DNA from: Orthonyx spaldingii
Taxonomy: Eukaryota > Chordata > Aves > Passeriformes > Orthonychidae
Length of the DNA stretch: 64,000 nucleotides
Assembly (NCBI GenBank): GCA_013397795.1
Contig: VZTJ01000294.1
Span: 803,715-867,714, forward strand
Direction: 5' to 3'
A program made the translations under genes and the position numbers. Shown one piece after another: positions 14,523-29,094 of the stretch. The notes under the pieces were generated by a model. That model did no database searches, was not told where the DNA came from, and was given only the letters and a program-made list of their open reading frames with translations. Position 1 is the stretch's first letter; each line of letters starts with the position of its first letter.

Positions 14523-17500
14523 TATTTTGCAGGGCAGTGTGTTCAGAGTCAGTACATATGTTGCCACCAGTGGTAGCACCCACCCCAAAGAGCAACTCTT
14601 CCCACAACAAAAAGTAACCAGTCTAATGTTAAAACTATTGTAGTACAGCTGATTGTCCATTATTCACTGACATGGGAACTAGGGCAGTGGCTGAAAAGGT
14701 TACCAGACTGCAGGGTGCACAGAGAGCTGTGTTGAGCCAGGCAAGGTCCACTGGGATAACGGTGAGTTGCAGGTAACTGATCCCTGCAGAGGAAAGACTT
14801 TCTGCACATCAGTGTCACTGCTCCTGGTTGTAGGAGGAACCAGTGGATGTGGCCAAGCACCAGCCCTCTTGTGAACCCGTGGAAAAAGCTTCTTGGGCCC
14901 CAGAATGTTGGGGAAAGTGCTCAGATGGCCAGGCAGCTCTCCTTGGGTGTCCCTCAGGCTCAGCACTGGTTGGGTTACACTCAGAGCAGCTCCTTGCAAA
15001 CCTGGCATGAGTTTCTACACTGGGCTGGAAGTTACACTTTGGTTTTTAACATCTGTAAAGCACAAACCTTCAGCTTCCTGCTTATGAAATTTCCCACTGA
15101 AGTCTACAAAGGGTTTGCATTTAAAACAATTACACCTTTAATAAGGGATCTAAATGTCATCCTATAGATTAAGAAGAGGGTGTTTAGCAAAGCTCATTTG
15201 TTCCCATGTTTCTGTTCAGTTGTTTAGCTACAGTTTTGCAACAAGAAGATAGAATGAAATTCCATAGCTGCTCTGCATTAGAAATGCTGTCAAGACTGGC
15301 TGAAGATTACTGACTCTGCTTCAGTTGGAATTTGTACAAGTAATGTTATCTAAAGAAGAACCATATGAGGGCAAATTGAGAAGTACAGAACGAAAAGTAT
15401 TAAAGTTTAACCTAGCGGCAAAGTATCTAAAAAAAAGATGAGACGTTCAGCAGGCCATGTGACTATGTGAACATCTAAATACACAATGAGCAAACCAAAT
15501 TCCTCCAACTTCTCTTTATCAAGCCCTAGTAAAAGTCATAATATCTTCAGAGCATCTCATTCAGTTACAGATCCACAATGAGTTACTTTCACTTGATAAT
15601 GCTGCATGTATTAATTTATAATTCATTAAAGAGGACTGGTGCTTGAGAACAACAGAATGTGCCAATTTTCCAAAGTATAAAGGAAAATATGCAAAAAGGA
15701 ACATTATTTATTCAAATAATTTAACATTTTCAAAACATATTATCTTAGCACAAGAAGTTATTACTTTATACATACCAAACCCACTTCCATGAGTGCTGTT
15801 TAGATTAGAAGTATGAGCAGTTTATTTTGAAGAGGGTCTCAGACAATAAATTATCTTTACCTGCAAATACTCCATGGTTAACTCACTTTTATTGAGTTTT
15901 GCTTGCTTAAATGCTGGACAGTACTGGTACTCAGCATTAGCACTGCTCACTGTACAACTCTCAGGCATGTTCCATAAAATACAACAAAAAAACAGTCACA
16001 GGGATGAACAGTCACAGCCTAACATATGGCAGCAACTCGTGCAGTGAAATGAAGCAATAGTAAACCAGAAAAAGAAAGATAATATTGGACAACACTTTCC
16101 TCAGCTAAGAAATTATGGGCCTTGTAGTTACAGCACAAGTGGAGGAGACAGGAAATCTGGGATTTATTCTGGGATCTGTCACAGATTTCCTGCGTGGCTT
16201 TAAGAAAGTCCTGTGGGGTTAACTTCAGCCATGGGGCTTTCGTTCCTTTGAGAGCAGCTTGTAGCTGTATCTCAACCCTTCTCTGCAGTGTGAGCTAATG
16301 AACACAAAGGGAGGATGATACTGGTGCAACTCTTGTACATGAGCAACAGCAGAGTCAGATCTACTGCAGGTGAAACAGTAGGATCAAAACCAGCCTGAGC
16401 AATAAAAGTCCAAACACCAAGGCAGGCAATGCCCCCTTCCCAGGAGCTGGCAGGGAGGGAGTAAAAAGGACCTGACTCCAGCCACAGAGTAGCGCAGTTG
16501 TTACACTGGTGGAATCAGGAAACAGAAATTTATCTCCACTGGAAGCCAAGACTTAATTTCCCTACTTTTTTCCAAGCATAAAAATTAAAGGGGAACATAT
16601 ATGGCTTGTAATTTCTTGAACTACACATCCTTTTCAGTTTTGACACACAGTACACTGTGCTCATGCAATCCAGCTTCCAGTGGTGGGAAACCAAGACACT
16701 CATTCCTCTAAAAGACACCTTCACACACTCAACTAAGTTAGCCCAGAGTTTTCAGTTACAGAAAGTAGTACGGTAATTTCAACAGATCAGTTTTATTTCT
16801 CAGGCCTGTGTGGCTTCATGTCTCAGATTTGAGCAAAACTGAATAAATCCCACATGTTCCTGTTGGGAGCTCATACCCTTTTGGGTTCTTCTGGCTGGAG
16901 AGATGGTTCCACTCATTCTCTGGGACCACCCCACAACTGAGATAACTAATCCACAACAATAAACCATCTTGTGTTTTAGGTCATTTGCCCAAATGATCCA
17001 TTTTTATCCTCTATGTTCTGAGCTATTTTGTTTCTACTCAGTGTTGCTACCTGCAAGGGAAATAAAACCTCTGGAAGACAGCTCAATGCTGCTCTTGAGT
17101 TCATTTAACAAGGATCTGGAACAAGGTGTTACCCAACTGAATTTTCTACTCTCTAGCCAACAGGGTTATTAAATCACAGCAGGTGTTTCTACTTGTTTCA
17201 TGGTGTTTAGTAGATGCTTGGATGCTATCAGAGTTTGTAATGCATGCTCTCATTTTCTAGCACGAGCTTTACTACTTGTCCCTATTCTTCAGTGTGTGTT
17301 AAATGCAGTTATAAATTACCTGGGGCTGCTCTTACTGGCCTACAACCAGTGGAGTTCACACAGTCTCACCTTCAGGGCGTAGCTATTCCAGCTGATGTGG
17401 GACACCACAGTGCTTCTCCTTCAGAGCAAACACTTCCTGCCCACATTCGATTGCTTCCCAGGAACATCAAAACCAGGTTCCAGTTTGGAAATACAAAATG

Positions 17501-18738
17501 AGAGAGACTTTTCACATCTTCATTTGAGGTCAGAAAACCAAAAAGTCTTTACCTTATTGTAGTTCTAATAATGACTCAAAAAGTTTCAACCAAACATTCA
17601 GTGCTGTTCTTTCATAGCCTTGGTCTGTCTGAAGCCTCTTGGGAAGGCTTCTCTATGCTGTGCTAATAGGAGCAATAGAAAAACCTCCCAGTTAGGATTG
17701 TATCAAATTTGGGGCATGTCTTTTTTTACTGTGTTTGTGTAACATATGGCACAATGGGCCTCTAATTCTGACACATTTCTGAGAACACAGGACAACAAAA
17801 ACACAAAAGAGAGGCTGAAGGTGACACTGCAATTATGACTGGGTCATTCTAAGCATGGGTATGAAGTTCAACTCATCCAGAAGGGATTAGCAGACCAGAT
17901 TGTTTACCATATAAGAGAAAAATGCAGAGAGTTTTTAATAAATATTTTTTCATGCTGTTACTGAATTTTGACAACAATATAATTTTGTCAAAATATCATA
18001 AGAATAGTTTATTACCTCAGAGCATTCCTTAAAATCTAAACTCTGAGTTCCACAGAACTGTACCAGATAATTGACATCAGAACAGTGTCCATCTGTTGTT
18101 CTTCCTAGAAAACTGGTACCTCAGAAATGAACTAAAATTAACAATCACAAACATTAAAAATAAAAGTCTCCTTCAAAAGAGGAAAATGTGTGAGCTAAAG
18201 ACAACACAGTCAATGACTGGATAATATGTTGCCACAGTCCTGTCTAAACTACAGTATTGTAACTATTTTGTTTTCTTATATGTTACATTTCCAGATATTT
18301 TTATGTTATATCAGACAGAACTTTAAAAATATTTAAAAATTTTTTTTTCATTTACTGTGTCTTCATTGCCATGAAACAGGCCCTCACTCAGAGTAGATTT
18401 TTGTATATCATAAACTTCAACAAGGGTTTGTAATTTTTCACCAGCATCTTACACCACGCATTTAGGAAATTACTGAAAATCTTACATATCTCCTTTAGGA
18501 AGGAGAGGAAGCATAATTATCCCATTCTAATTATTGCACTTTGGATTCCTTGGATTAATTGTTCAGCATGAAGATTTGTTTATGTTCACTGATACTTTGG
18601 TTAAGTTTATTCTTCATTTATTTTAATTTTATGTTCCAAGAGTATTTTGCTGAACACTCCCTATAAGACCTTCAACTGTGGCTACCCACATCCTGAAATT
18701 TTCTCTCTACCTAATGCTGCCTTATGTCATAACACTGT

Positions 18739-18761
18739 AAAAAAAAAAAAAAAAAAAAAAA
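18739..18761. repeat. poly(A) tract
   Basis: A run of about 23 A in AT-rich DNA, followed some 80 bases later by a short (GT)n run at about 18,840-18,852. No retroposon body recognised in front of the run. Confidence 0.8.
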
Positions 18762-21521
18762 TTTACAAAACAAATTTCTTCCAGCAAAATATACCTAGTA
18801 TTTTGTATGTTATTTTAAAAAGCTTGTGTAGCATTGCACAGTGTGTGTGTGTACATAAATATGTACACTTGCTAACCCCCCTACGAACATGCACAGAGCT
18901 ATTGTTGAAAATTTTCATTAAAACTTTGTAAAGGAAGTCCATCTGCCACAGCTCAGGATGTCCTGTTTCTGTGAGGGGCTTCAGCTATTGCTTGGCCATT
19001 TTCTCATTGAAAACATAAGTAGGAGACTTGAGAGCATTTAATCTACTATTAAAACAAACTGATTTGGAAAGGTTGTTTTGAAGAGTTTCCCCCCACCAGC
19101 TGGGAACTGTGAGGCAGGGACACCTCCTCAGACACAGCACACTTAGTTTTGTGTCCTCTGGGCTGGTGTCATCAGTGGGAAGGATGGGAGGAAAAATTCT
19201 TTCTGTAAGGAGGGGATGTAATCTGGTCACTGAGATAATCTCAAAGTACAGCTGTGGTTCCCAAGCAGTATCTGTGCCCTGGTAGTCCTTCAAGGCAAAC
19301 CATAGCAGGGCCCAGCCAGGCTCTGTGGGCTCCTGGCAGTGGGGTGGGCTGGAGTTCCTGCCCTGTCTGGCTTCTGAGTGCCCAGGTCCCTCCCTGGCAG
19401 AGAGAAGGAACAGAGAGCCTTGGCTTTTAAAGTGCTGGCGACATCATTAGGGGTTAGTATGTGCTCGCAGTATATATCTGCTTGCTTTAAGAGGCTGATG
19501 GTTTTGCAAGAGGATGGAGGAAGCTCTGTGGCTAGTTTGGATTCTGATTTTATTTTGGATCATTGAAAGAAAACCCCAAAAGTTCAAACCTCAGGAAAAC
19601 TCTTTCATGATTCATTGGGTGTATTTGTTTTACTTTAGCACTGCTCTCCAAAATGTTCAGCTTTAATTTTACAGTTGATCAGTCTTCAGGAAGTCCCAAA
19701 TCTCATTTCCACTAAACAAGGGCTTTCCTTGTTTGTGTTGCTCACTGAGAAATCAAGGATTGTAGCCATGAGAGGTTTGCACTTACACACAGTAGTTATG
19801 GGCAGTCAAACCAAAATATTTTCGGTGGTGACTGGTATCAGACCCAACCAAACTAAACTAAATATCTCAGGGATACACCCTATTACCAGGAAAAGAAGAG
19901 GAGGGCAGAAAGAGACAATGAGTGGAAAAAAAGGAAGTGCATGGGGGGCCAAAAATGTCAAAATAAAGCACCAGTGGGGAACATGGAGCAAAGAGACCAA
20001 CAGAACAAAAAAAGAAATGGGGGTGGGGAAGGGTCATTAATAAAGGCTCTAAATATCTTAGTTTTCCCATACAAGCTTCCTTTTCCCAATGGAATGAGTA
20101 CTGGTGTTTGTAACAAGACAGCACTGGATGTTGCACTAGGATGGAGAAGACAACAGGGAGAAACGGGAACTAAAATGTCTGCTCTGGGCTCTGCTTCTCC
20201 TTTTCAGCATAGAAAGCAGCACTGTCCATGAGAAAAGAAAGAATGAGACAGTGCTCCCTTCATCCTACAATCCAAGAGGAACCACAAGCCTTGGATAGTC
20301 CTTCAATTTCATCAGAGCACAGCATGAAACAGCCTTTTCATCCCCCTGTCCCATGAGGCAGACACAGCCTTCCTGCCCTGCTGAGGACACACCAGTGGCA
20401 GGGGTAACACAACATTCTGTGGGGTCTTGGGGCATAGTGCCCACCTCCAACAGTCTTGGAGGGCCCTCACCACTCCGTATTTCCCTCTTGTTTGAACAGC
20501 AATAACACACTACATGCAAAATTCCTCCAAAAATTATTTCTGCCTGCCTGTCTGCAACGAGAGATCACTAAGTCTGACAAACATAGGGCACCAGTTTATC
20601 TTGATAAAAAGTGACCCACACAGACTGCTTAAGAGAGAGACTTAAAGCAGTGAGGCAGAGGGAGGATATGACATGGAAGAGTGACAACACCCCACACGTG
20701 GTTTAGCTTCATTACCAAACCACACACAATCTTTCCAGAAGAGCCTGTGTAGGATCAGGCCCTTTTCAGTAACATGCCAGTTGTGTAAGAGCAGTGGTGT
20801 TGAAGCCACTTCTGAAGTCATCCAAAAGCACCCAAACACTGACAAAGTAACAGCTTTGTTGCACTGTTTGTCTTTAGGATGACCCTTCAGCTGAAAATAG
20901 GGGTATAAGGTTGCCATTGCTACCTAACACCTTTTGCTTTTACCTGAGTTTTAAAATGTCCATTCTCAGCATTGTCATGACACCAAGTAAAAGGTTATTT
21001 GAGGAAAGAGGAGAGGGCAACATCCTGTCATTCCTCCTCTTTCATAGTAAGGAACATGCTGATGATGCCAGGAACTGAAAATTCTCCCTTTTGATAGATT
21101 AATCGATTGGAGAGCTTTACAGTGGACCAAAAAACGGGTAAATGTTGTACTCACCAGTCTAACTCATTAAGAAATGTTCCCCATGTAGTCATAACGCAGG
21201 AAAAAGAAAGTCTGTGAAGCTTTCAGACTGCAAAAAATGGAGCATTTACACGTTATAATTGTTTTCATAATAAAAAGGCAATATTACAAATATTTTTGAA
21301 ACATGAGGATTCTCTCATGTGCTGGGAGACTTTTGCTACTGCCACTCCCGTGGATGTCCCACAGCCACACATTGCCATCTAGCGTCCGAGGCCACTCCCG
21401 CAGTGACATCTCGGAAAGGATATTCCAAATTAGTTCACAATAACAAACACGGATTAGTTCTGTTTTTCACAAGTACACTGCTATACGATAAAACAATCTC
21501 ATCTAACGGATGGCAAGGAAG

Positions 21522-21582
21522 TTTTTTTGGTTTGTTTTGGGTTTTTTTCTTTTTTTTTTCCTTGGGTTTTTTGGGTTTTTTT

Positions 21583-21613
<31 letters not shown>

Positions 21614-21650
21614 GTGGGGTTGGGGGTTTTTTTGGNTTTTTTTTTTTGAG
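21522..21650. repeat. T/G low-complexity tract with an ambiguous base
   Basis: About 130 bases consisting almost wholly of T runs broken by GG or GGG, with one undetermined base at 21,636. On the other strand it is A/C-rich. The frames that cross it translate into poly-Phe/Gly or poly-Lys/Pro and are artefacts. Length and exact sequence are likely unreliable because such tracts are hard to sequence and assemble. Confidence 0.85.
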
Positions 21651-23869
21651 TAGGACTGAGGAAGTTATTAGGGGAAAGCAAAAGAATGTCTGACTATAAA
21701 GTAAGCAATGTTGAACTATCATTAGTAGGAAATATAATAATATTTAAAGAATATAGTACATTGCACATATTGTACCAGCATTTAGAAGAAGTTTTATTTG
21801 GTCTACAATAAAAAAGAGAGAGGAAAGGAGCAGGGAAAAGAGTGAACAACTAATTCAAATGATGCTCTGCTTTAAGGGCGAATATTCAGTCCTTTGGTCA
21901 GAAATGTGCACAGAAATTGCACAGTTAGTTTTGGACTCTATTACACAAAGCCCTGCAAGCAATAGCCTGCTTAATTTGTGTCAATCAAAAACTCCACGGT
22001 CTCCTTACAAAGTAGTTGGTATTTGTGTTGGAATCTATTCTGCTGCAGTGGAGCACCCAGGAAAAGTGATCTCAGTGTTGCCAAACTCCTGTAAAATACC
22101 GTGGGGATTGGCTGTGTCTCAGTAACACCTTGTAAGGTTTAGGAGAGCTCCATGCTGTTGCAGAGACTCAAAGGGGACAGAATCCACTTCGCTTTTCTGT
22201 GCACCATTTAAGCTCCCTTTCAGAGTCAGGTCCTGAATTTGTGTGTCATAAACGAATGTGCTTTTAATCAAAATTCAGAAGAAAATAATTGACTGTGTTT
22301 ACTGACTGTTATGAAGGCCAAAATGTTTTTAGGGAGGGCTTGAAGAGAGAGAAGAGGAAAGTCTTAGATCAATTTTGTCCAGATATAAAACTGCATCTTG
22401 AGGCTGCAGTTATTTGAAACACTGGGACACAATCTGGAGGTTTGCTGCTAACAAATTGGGAAATTCTGCTTCCGGTTTTTCCTGCAGAGGCTCTGGAACT
22501 CATTGGATCCCTCTGTGACTTGATTCAGCTCAACAACCAAAAAGAAAATTGATTCATTGTTTCCACTTAGATAATATACTGAGAATGTTTCTGAAAAGAT
22601 ACAATGTGTGTATATGGAGTGAGTATAAGGGGAGGAATCAGAGACAGCCCGCCCAGAAAAGAGTAAATAAAAGGGAAGACCAAGACATTCCCCTTTTCCT
22701 GGGCAGTTGTAAAAAAAAAATTAAAAAATATCTAACCAGACACAAACACTTGGACTTCTAGTACTTTTCAGCTTTTACTTTAATTTTTGGTCTTTCTTGC
22801 TTATCAAGAGGTTTGTTCTCATCCCTTTCCCCAACAATGAAAGAATTACACTCTCTGTGTGTCACACACTCATTCTTTGACTGGGGGCACACAGCACTGT
22901 GCACAGGGCAGAGCCAGTTTTTTGTATTTCTGTCACTAATATTTCCCTGCTGTACTGGGCTGTCTGCTGGCTTTTTCCCTTAAAGCATTTAATAAAGCCA
23001 CTACTAGATCCCTCCAGCTGCCCAGCTGCATTATTTATTTAGATGTGAAATACGTGTCTTCACAAAATCCAAGCACTTGTTCTACCCCAATGTACAAACC
23101 CTGATGTCTGTTGGTGAAAATAAATGGGGAAAACAATCTGGTAACTATTTGACCAAATTAATGATATTTCTATTTTGGTTTCTAGAATTTTCTTACTTTC
23201 TTTCTACTTAAGCAAATCAACTAGAACAAACACAACTGGAAACTGTTCTTGCCAGATAGGCTCTTCACGAAAGAGCTGAAAAACCATTTAATCTTGGACC
23301 TAAAGACAACCTTCACATCAAACAGGTAAATAGAGAAGTTTGGTCAGCAAATGAAAATGCTTCTGCTCAAAATGAAAATGAAAAAAATGTTGGATTTTCC
23401 AAGTCTAACAGGAAAGGCTAAGATTTTAACTGACACTAAATTCTTCTAGCTCTACTTCTGTGAGATAAAAATATCTTTTACTTTCTGAGCCTTTTCTTTC
23501 ACTTATTTGATCCTGAAGAGAAGATACTGTAGATTTATGTGTTGTTTGTCCTGGAGTGCACAGCTGGTTTAGCTTTTCTGTCAGACCCCCAGGATCCTGT
23601 CTTTAAAATGACTTTTTTAAAAGCACTGTGGGATTGCCTAAGCAAATTTAATTTGTCTTACAGTTTGGATCCAAAGGAAAGGATAAGGAAAAAAAAACAG
23701 AAGGAAAAAAACAAATCACAAACACACATCTCCAGTAACACCTTTAAAAGACAGGGGATTCTGGTTTAAATAGTGTGATATTGGTATGAAATAGGTTAAA
23801 AAAGTTGGCCCTATCATGCAGGATATTTATATATAAGATAGCAAGACAAAGGTACACACTGCCCTTATC

Positions 23870-23886
23870 AACAACAACAACAACAA
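23870..23886. repeat. (CAA)n microsatellite
   Basis: Five to six perfect CAA/ACA triplets in noncoding DNA. Confidence 0.8.
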
Positions 23887-26800
23887 AGTAAATTAAAAAG
23901 TGCAGACTGTTTAACAGCAAACTACAGGAGCTATTTCCACAAAAAAATTAATCTGGGGAAAGACAAAAGAGGAATCAAGGTGACAAAACAAATCCTAATA
24001 AATCCAGATGAATTCAAAGTAACATGAAGACAGGAAGGCTTAGGGGTACTATGAAGAACAATTAGGAGACTTAAAGAAAAATAATTGCATAAACCTGGAG
24101 AAGTGAAATTGTAAAAGAATCCCAGACAGATGAGTCTCAGAGGGAAAAAGAACTTGAGAAGGGAATGGCATGCAGATAAGAGTGGTTTCTTGGCATCACT
24201 AAGCAACAAGATGGCTGGTGTGAAGTAACTGCTCTTTAAACTGGAAAAAATAAACAAACACAATTATAGAAACAGAACCAGTTTTGGGAACAAAATGAAT
24301 GCATTTAACTGTAACAAGTCATGAGAAGACAAATATATTCACCTAATTCTGAGGCAATTGAAGAGTGAAGTGGTTGCCAGTTAATAAAATCAACCCTTAT
24401 GACAACAGGCTGAAAGAAACCAAACTTGACAGTTACGACTGAGTGGTATTAGAACGGTTTTTAACTAGGAGGATGTGCTTCTTTGTCAGGTAAATTCATT
24501 GATAAAATAATTAAATTAAAAACCATAAAATGATACAATAGCCCTGATGAAACTTGGATTAAAAAAAAGCAGGAAAACTAGACTTCCAGGCTTCTCTGGG
24601 AGAGTGACAGAACGAGATAAAGTGTAACCAGTTTAGATTTAGATTTACACATGATTTAGATTTTTGTGAAACCTTTGACAACAGGCCAGGCAATACACAC
24701 AACACACATCTAGGTTTAATATGGACAGTTTTGGTTTCAGAAGATTCTCTCAGGTGTCAAGTTTCAGTGAAAAATAGATAAAAGTACAATTATGAGAACA
24801 AAGTATTGACTACTTGTGCTAGCAATAGGAGAGAAGGAAAATATTATAATTAACCTTTGAATTGGAGGGTGCCATCTTCACCTAATTTTCCTGTCCCCAA
24901 AGAACAAAACAAACCAATAAATCTGGATCATTGCTCTGTCTTTCCACTGTGGAAACAAAGGGAACAGATACATCTCACCTGCCCACATGTAACAGATCAT
25001 GCTGGACACCAGGTTTAGTTCACAACACCCTGGCAAGTTCCTGGATTCAGAATGACTTGAAATAGCGGTGGAATGTAGGAGATTAAAAACCTATTCAGGA
25101 TGGGGAAAACAACAGTTACTCAAACCATGCCTTACTTTGAATAATACTGAATATGTACTATTATCTTTTTACTTGATAACTGCTTTTAAAAGATAAGTAT
25201 TACAAGAGCAGAAAGGAATAATAAAATTTATTTGAAAAATAGGGACTCCTAATTCAGAGGCTGCTGAAGTTAGGAAAGGACTTTAATGGGCTTTGGCTCA
25301 AGCCCTTATAGTGTAGCAAAGAAAACAATATAAACTGAAGTGGGATTTATATCCCTACTATAAATAATGTATGTAATCTCAACTACTGGAGACAGTCTTT
25401 ATGTATAGCTAATTTATCATTATTAAAGTGAGATTATGGCAGCTTTATGCAAGACAGAGGCAAATCTGGGTCATTAATGAAAACAGTTTATTTACATTAT
25501 CCTCTGTAACTCCTCAGGCACTTTGGTTGCTCAGGTTTACGCCCTCACTCCTGCCCCGCCGTGGCCCACAGGAACACAGCACACAAGACTGAAAACTGAA
25601 AATATAATCCTTTGGGGTTTGTCATTTTCCCTTTGCATTGGAAACACAAATGTCAAACAGTCAAAGCACAAATAAAACCTCGAGGGGCATTTGGTCTTCA
25701 ACCTCTGCTGACTATTAGCACTTGCGAGAAGTGACAGCACCAAAGGAACAACTTTGGAAGCCTTTTGTATGATGTTTCCTCAGTTCCTCTCACTAAAGAT
25801 GGTTCCATCAGCAGCAGAAGGCAGCTGGAACACAGGATGAGAATGCTGCAGCTGAGTTTCAGTGGGCAGCCCAGTGGTGTTTGGCAAAAATGGGCTTGAA
25901 CTGCCCACAGCTCTGCCCTCTGAACTGTGCCCACAGCTCTGCCGTCGGAGGAAGGTTTGGCCCAGCATCTCGGGACAGAGTCCTACAGCCAACCTGATCT
26001 GTCCCTGCTCATGCACCAAAATGAAATTTGGAAATAAAACAGCTTCAGGTATTTATATGGGCTTTAGGATAGAAAATAGCCACTTGGATGTATCAGCAAA
26101 GGCTCGTGCATCATCACCATCATCACCGCCATCACCAGAACAGCCACTCAGGGCTTGGGACAGCAATGCAAATCCCAGGCCACAGACCTTAAAAGATGAA
26201 TCTGGATAAAATAATTCTTTCTCCCCTAAACAAAAGGCACTGGCAAATAAGCTGCTTGCAGGCAATATGCCTGAAAGCAGGCAATCATATTGAAAGTGAC
26301 AACTCCAATAATTTTAGCAAAAAATACCCACTTCCTCAATGTACATGGTGAAACAAAACCAGCCATGTGTAATATTTTATTCCTTTAAAAACAAATTTGA
26401 TGATATAATAACGTTTGTGTCATCTCTCTTATGTCAGCACTCTATGCCTTGTCTGGAAAAAATAATTCATCTTCAGACTAATCCATGCAGGTTTAGTAAA
26501 AAGAGCTTCCAACCTGGTCCATTGTGTCCTTCAGAAAAATGTTCCTCAGGATTGCCAGGTTGTTTCTTACCAGGAACAAGAGAACCAACCATTAATTTTA
26601 AAAAGGTCACATCATCAACTGTGGACAGGTACACAGCGTGACTGGAGTCATTCTGTGTTCTTCATGTAACAACTGGATGCACAGTTACCAATATTTTGTA
26701 TTTTTCTCTGTATTTTTTTCCAAGAAAGAGTTCTTCCTTCCAAACAACTTGTCACTACTAATTTGACATATTTATTACTCAGAAAGACTAGTAAACTACA

Positions 26801-28245
26801 GCCCCTTACTTTATCAATTAAATAGGCAAAGCAACAACACAATCTCCTAAGCTCCTCATTTGCCTCCTCTTTCCCAACCAACTGGTGCACTCTCTGTAAG
26901 GTGTCAGATCAGATATCTGATCCTTCTGCCCTCCTGAAACTGCCAACAAAAAGGAAATTAATGCCAACTGTGCAGGTGATTTTGTATTGACACTTTTCCA
27001 ATAGAATCCAGACTTGGACCACCACTGTGTTTCACTGGGAACATCCACCCATCATCAGATGGTTGTAATTTTCCAACAGCAACTGTCCTGGGATGCATTC
27101 AAAATAATAACAAAAGCTAAGAAAGATTCTCTATTTCATTATCAATTTTTACACCACTGATTCCTCAAGCCAATGTTCTATTTTTAACTATACCAATATA
27201 AAACATTCCACTTAAAGTTGTTACTTCAGTACAAATATAAAACCACAATAAAATATATCCAACCTGACCAATATAAATGATCCTACTTTATAAATTATGT
27301 TAACCTGCTATACTTCCATCTACAGTATAGTTAGTTAATATTTCCTTTCATCCCACCAGCCAAAAAGGTTAATCCTCACAGCAGCTGTTACTACTCCAGT
27401 ACAGACTGAATGTGAATTTAACCTCTCCTGGATATAGCCCAATAAATTCTGTTGTTTTTCTAAGCACTTCTGTGAATTAAAATGGACATTGGCTTGCCAT
27501 CCAAACTCATGAACAGGTCTGAAGTGGCTTTTAGGCACGTCGCCAAATAACTTCCCAATTCCCTTATAGGGTATAGCTCTCACTCCAGAGATCTTCCATG
27601 CAAGAATTGAAAAACAACACCTTCTCCATTTCATCGAAATTATTTTTCATTTTCTTAGCATTATTTAAATAAATTCTGCACAAAATTACATTAAAATAAT
27701 ATTAAGGGTTCATTGGCCCTCTGCAATACTCAGTGATTTCAACCTAGTTGTAGTAATGCAAATATGAGAAGAACATATCCTCCTGCAACCTTCCTGACAA
27801 GGCCAGGATATTGAAAAGATTGAATATTAAATTCAACCCAGAGCACGTGTTTGGATATAAGGCCGAGAAAAACAGTAATATCCCCAGTACAAAAAAGATC
27901 AATTAAAAGAAACAAATATATTTTTTCAGCTGATGTTTAACTTTATTTTAACTAAAACCAATATATGTTAAAAACTCTTCATTTTTTTTCCCAGGCTTCA
28001 ATCACCATTTTAAAAAATAGTATAATTTAGACTTTGACTTGGCAAAGCAATGAACAACCCACTAAAGTTTAAAACAATCGGAGATCTACAGAACATAAGC
28101 ACCTTACTTGTATTGCCCCTCCTGGAGATGAAATCTTTCCTGTTTCAAGGGGAAGTCATGAGCCAGCTTGCATTGATGGGTGGTTTTGAACATTCTAGAA
28201 CTTGAAGCATTCTGGGCTCTTGGACAGAGACTTGCCTGCTGATAA

Positions 28246-28320
28246 GAGAATCACAGAATAATCAAGATTGGAAGAGACCTTTAAGATCAAATTCTTTCTG
28301 TTTCACACCCCCCTAAGCAC
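28246..28320 (-). mobile_element. CR1 LINE 3'-end fragment (minus orientation)
   Basis: The stretch starting GAATCACAGAATAATCAAG and continuing through TTGGAAGAGACCTTTAAGATC is the reverse complement of the well-known 3' terminus of avian CR1 elements, which end in short ATTCTATGA-type repeats. Similarity is lost after about 75 bases, so only the 3' tip remains, the usual outcome of 5'-truncated CR1 insertion plus decay. Confidence 0.7.
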
Positions 28321-29094
28321 AGTCTGGAAGACTGAAACTCACAATGGACGATACAGACTAGCTAGAACAAATAAACTTCAAGTCATAATAAACTTTCAAC
28401 CCCCTGAAACAGACGCAGTTATAAGAAGTCAGTACCCTCTCTTCACAGCCATGAGAACCGATATGTCGCAATGACCGAGTATAAAGTTAATTTTGGCTTT
28501 ATACTTAAATACAGTAATATATTTTCCTTCATTTACAAAAGCGTTCAAGCTCCCTGCGAACACGAGGAGAGCAACTCCTCCCCAGCCGCGGCAGTGAAGC
28601 CGTGGCCGGGCTGAGGAGGCCAGCGCCTCGCACAGCACAGGTGCTTCCAGGCACCACGCAGGTGCCGGGGTAGCACAGAGAGAGCCAGGGGAAGTTTATT
28701 GTTTAAATTCCCACCGTGTTCCTCGCTCTGGGGTAGCCTGTCCGGGCCGCGGAGCCGGAGCTGCCCGCCCGCCCCTCACACCGGGCAGCGCACTCAGCAC
28801 CGCCCTCACCTCTAGCACGTTAACAGCGGTTTGATGGCGCGTGGTGGCTCCAGTTCCACCTTTTCCTCTACTACTGAGACTCCCCGCTAAGGAAGGGATC
28901 CTTCCCGCAACCCTGCTCCGTGCCCTGGGCGGCTGAGGGAGCCGGTCAACCCCGGTCCTGTCGGCGTTATCCCACAGCAGCAGAGCGGGTTCCCTGCCCT
29001 CAGCAGACCCCCACCTCCGCCTCAGCAGCGCTTTAATGGCACAAACGCGCTGGCAGCGCTTGGAGCAATGACATTCTTGCCCTGTCCCTCGGGG

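Larger units (their letters stand above)
1..28245. other. AT-rich intergenic region, no gene recognised
   Basis: About 28 kb on the upstream side of MRPS22. Open reading frames here are short (mostly under 110 codons), scattered over both strands, lack recognisable domains and do not chain through plausible splice sites. Apart from short homopolymer and simple-sequence tracts, a GC-rich patch (about 4,600-5,150) and an acidic minus-strand fragment (14,399-14,522), I see nothing that can be named. From known vertebrate gene order (FOXL2 on this side of MRPS22 in human) the region may hold distal regulatory DNA, but eye inspection of a single sequence cannot reveal conserved noncoding elements. 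Confidence 0.6.

Noticed and set aside
21319..21722. Frames with poly-Phe or poly-Lys/Pro on both strands
   Set aside because: Translation of the T/G low-complexity tract, including an unknown base.
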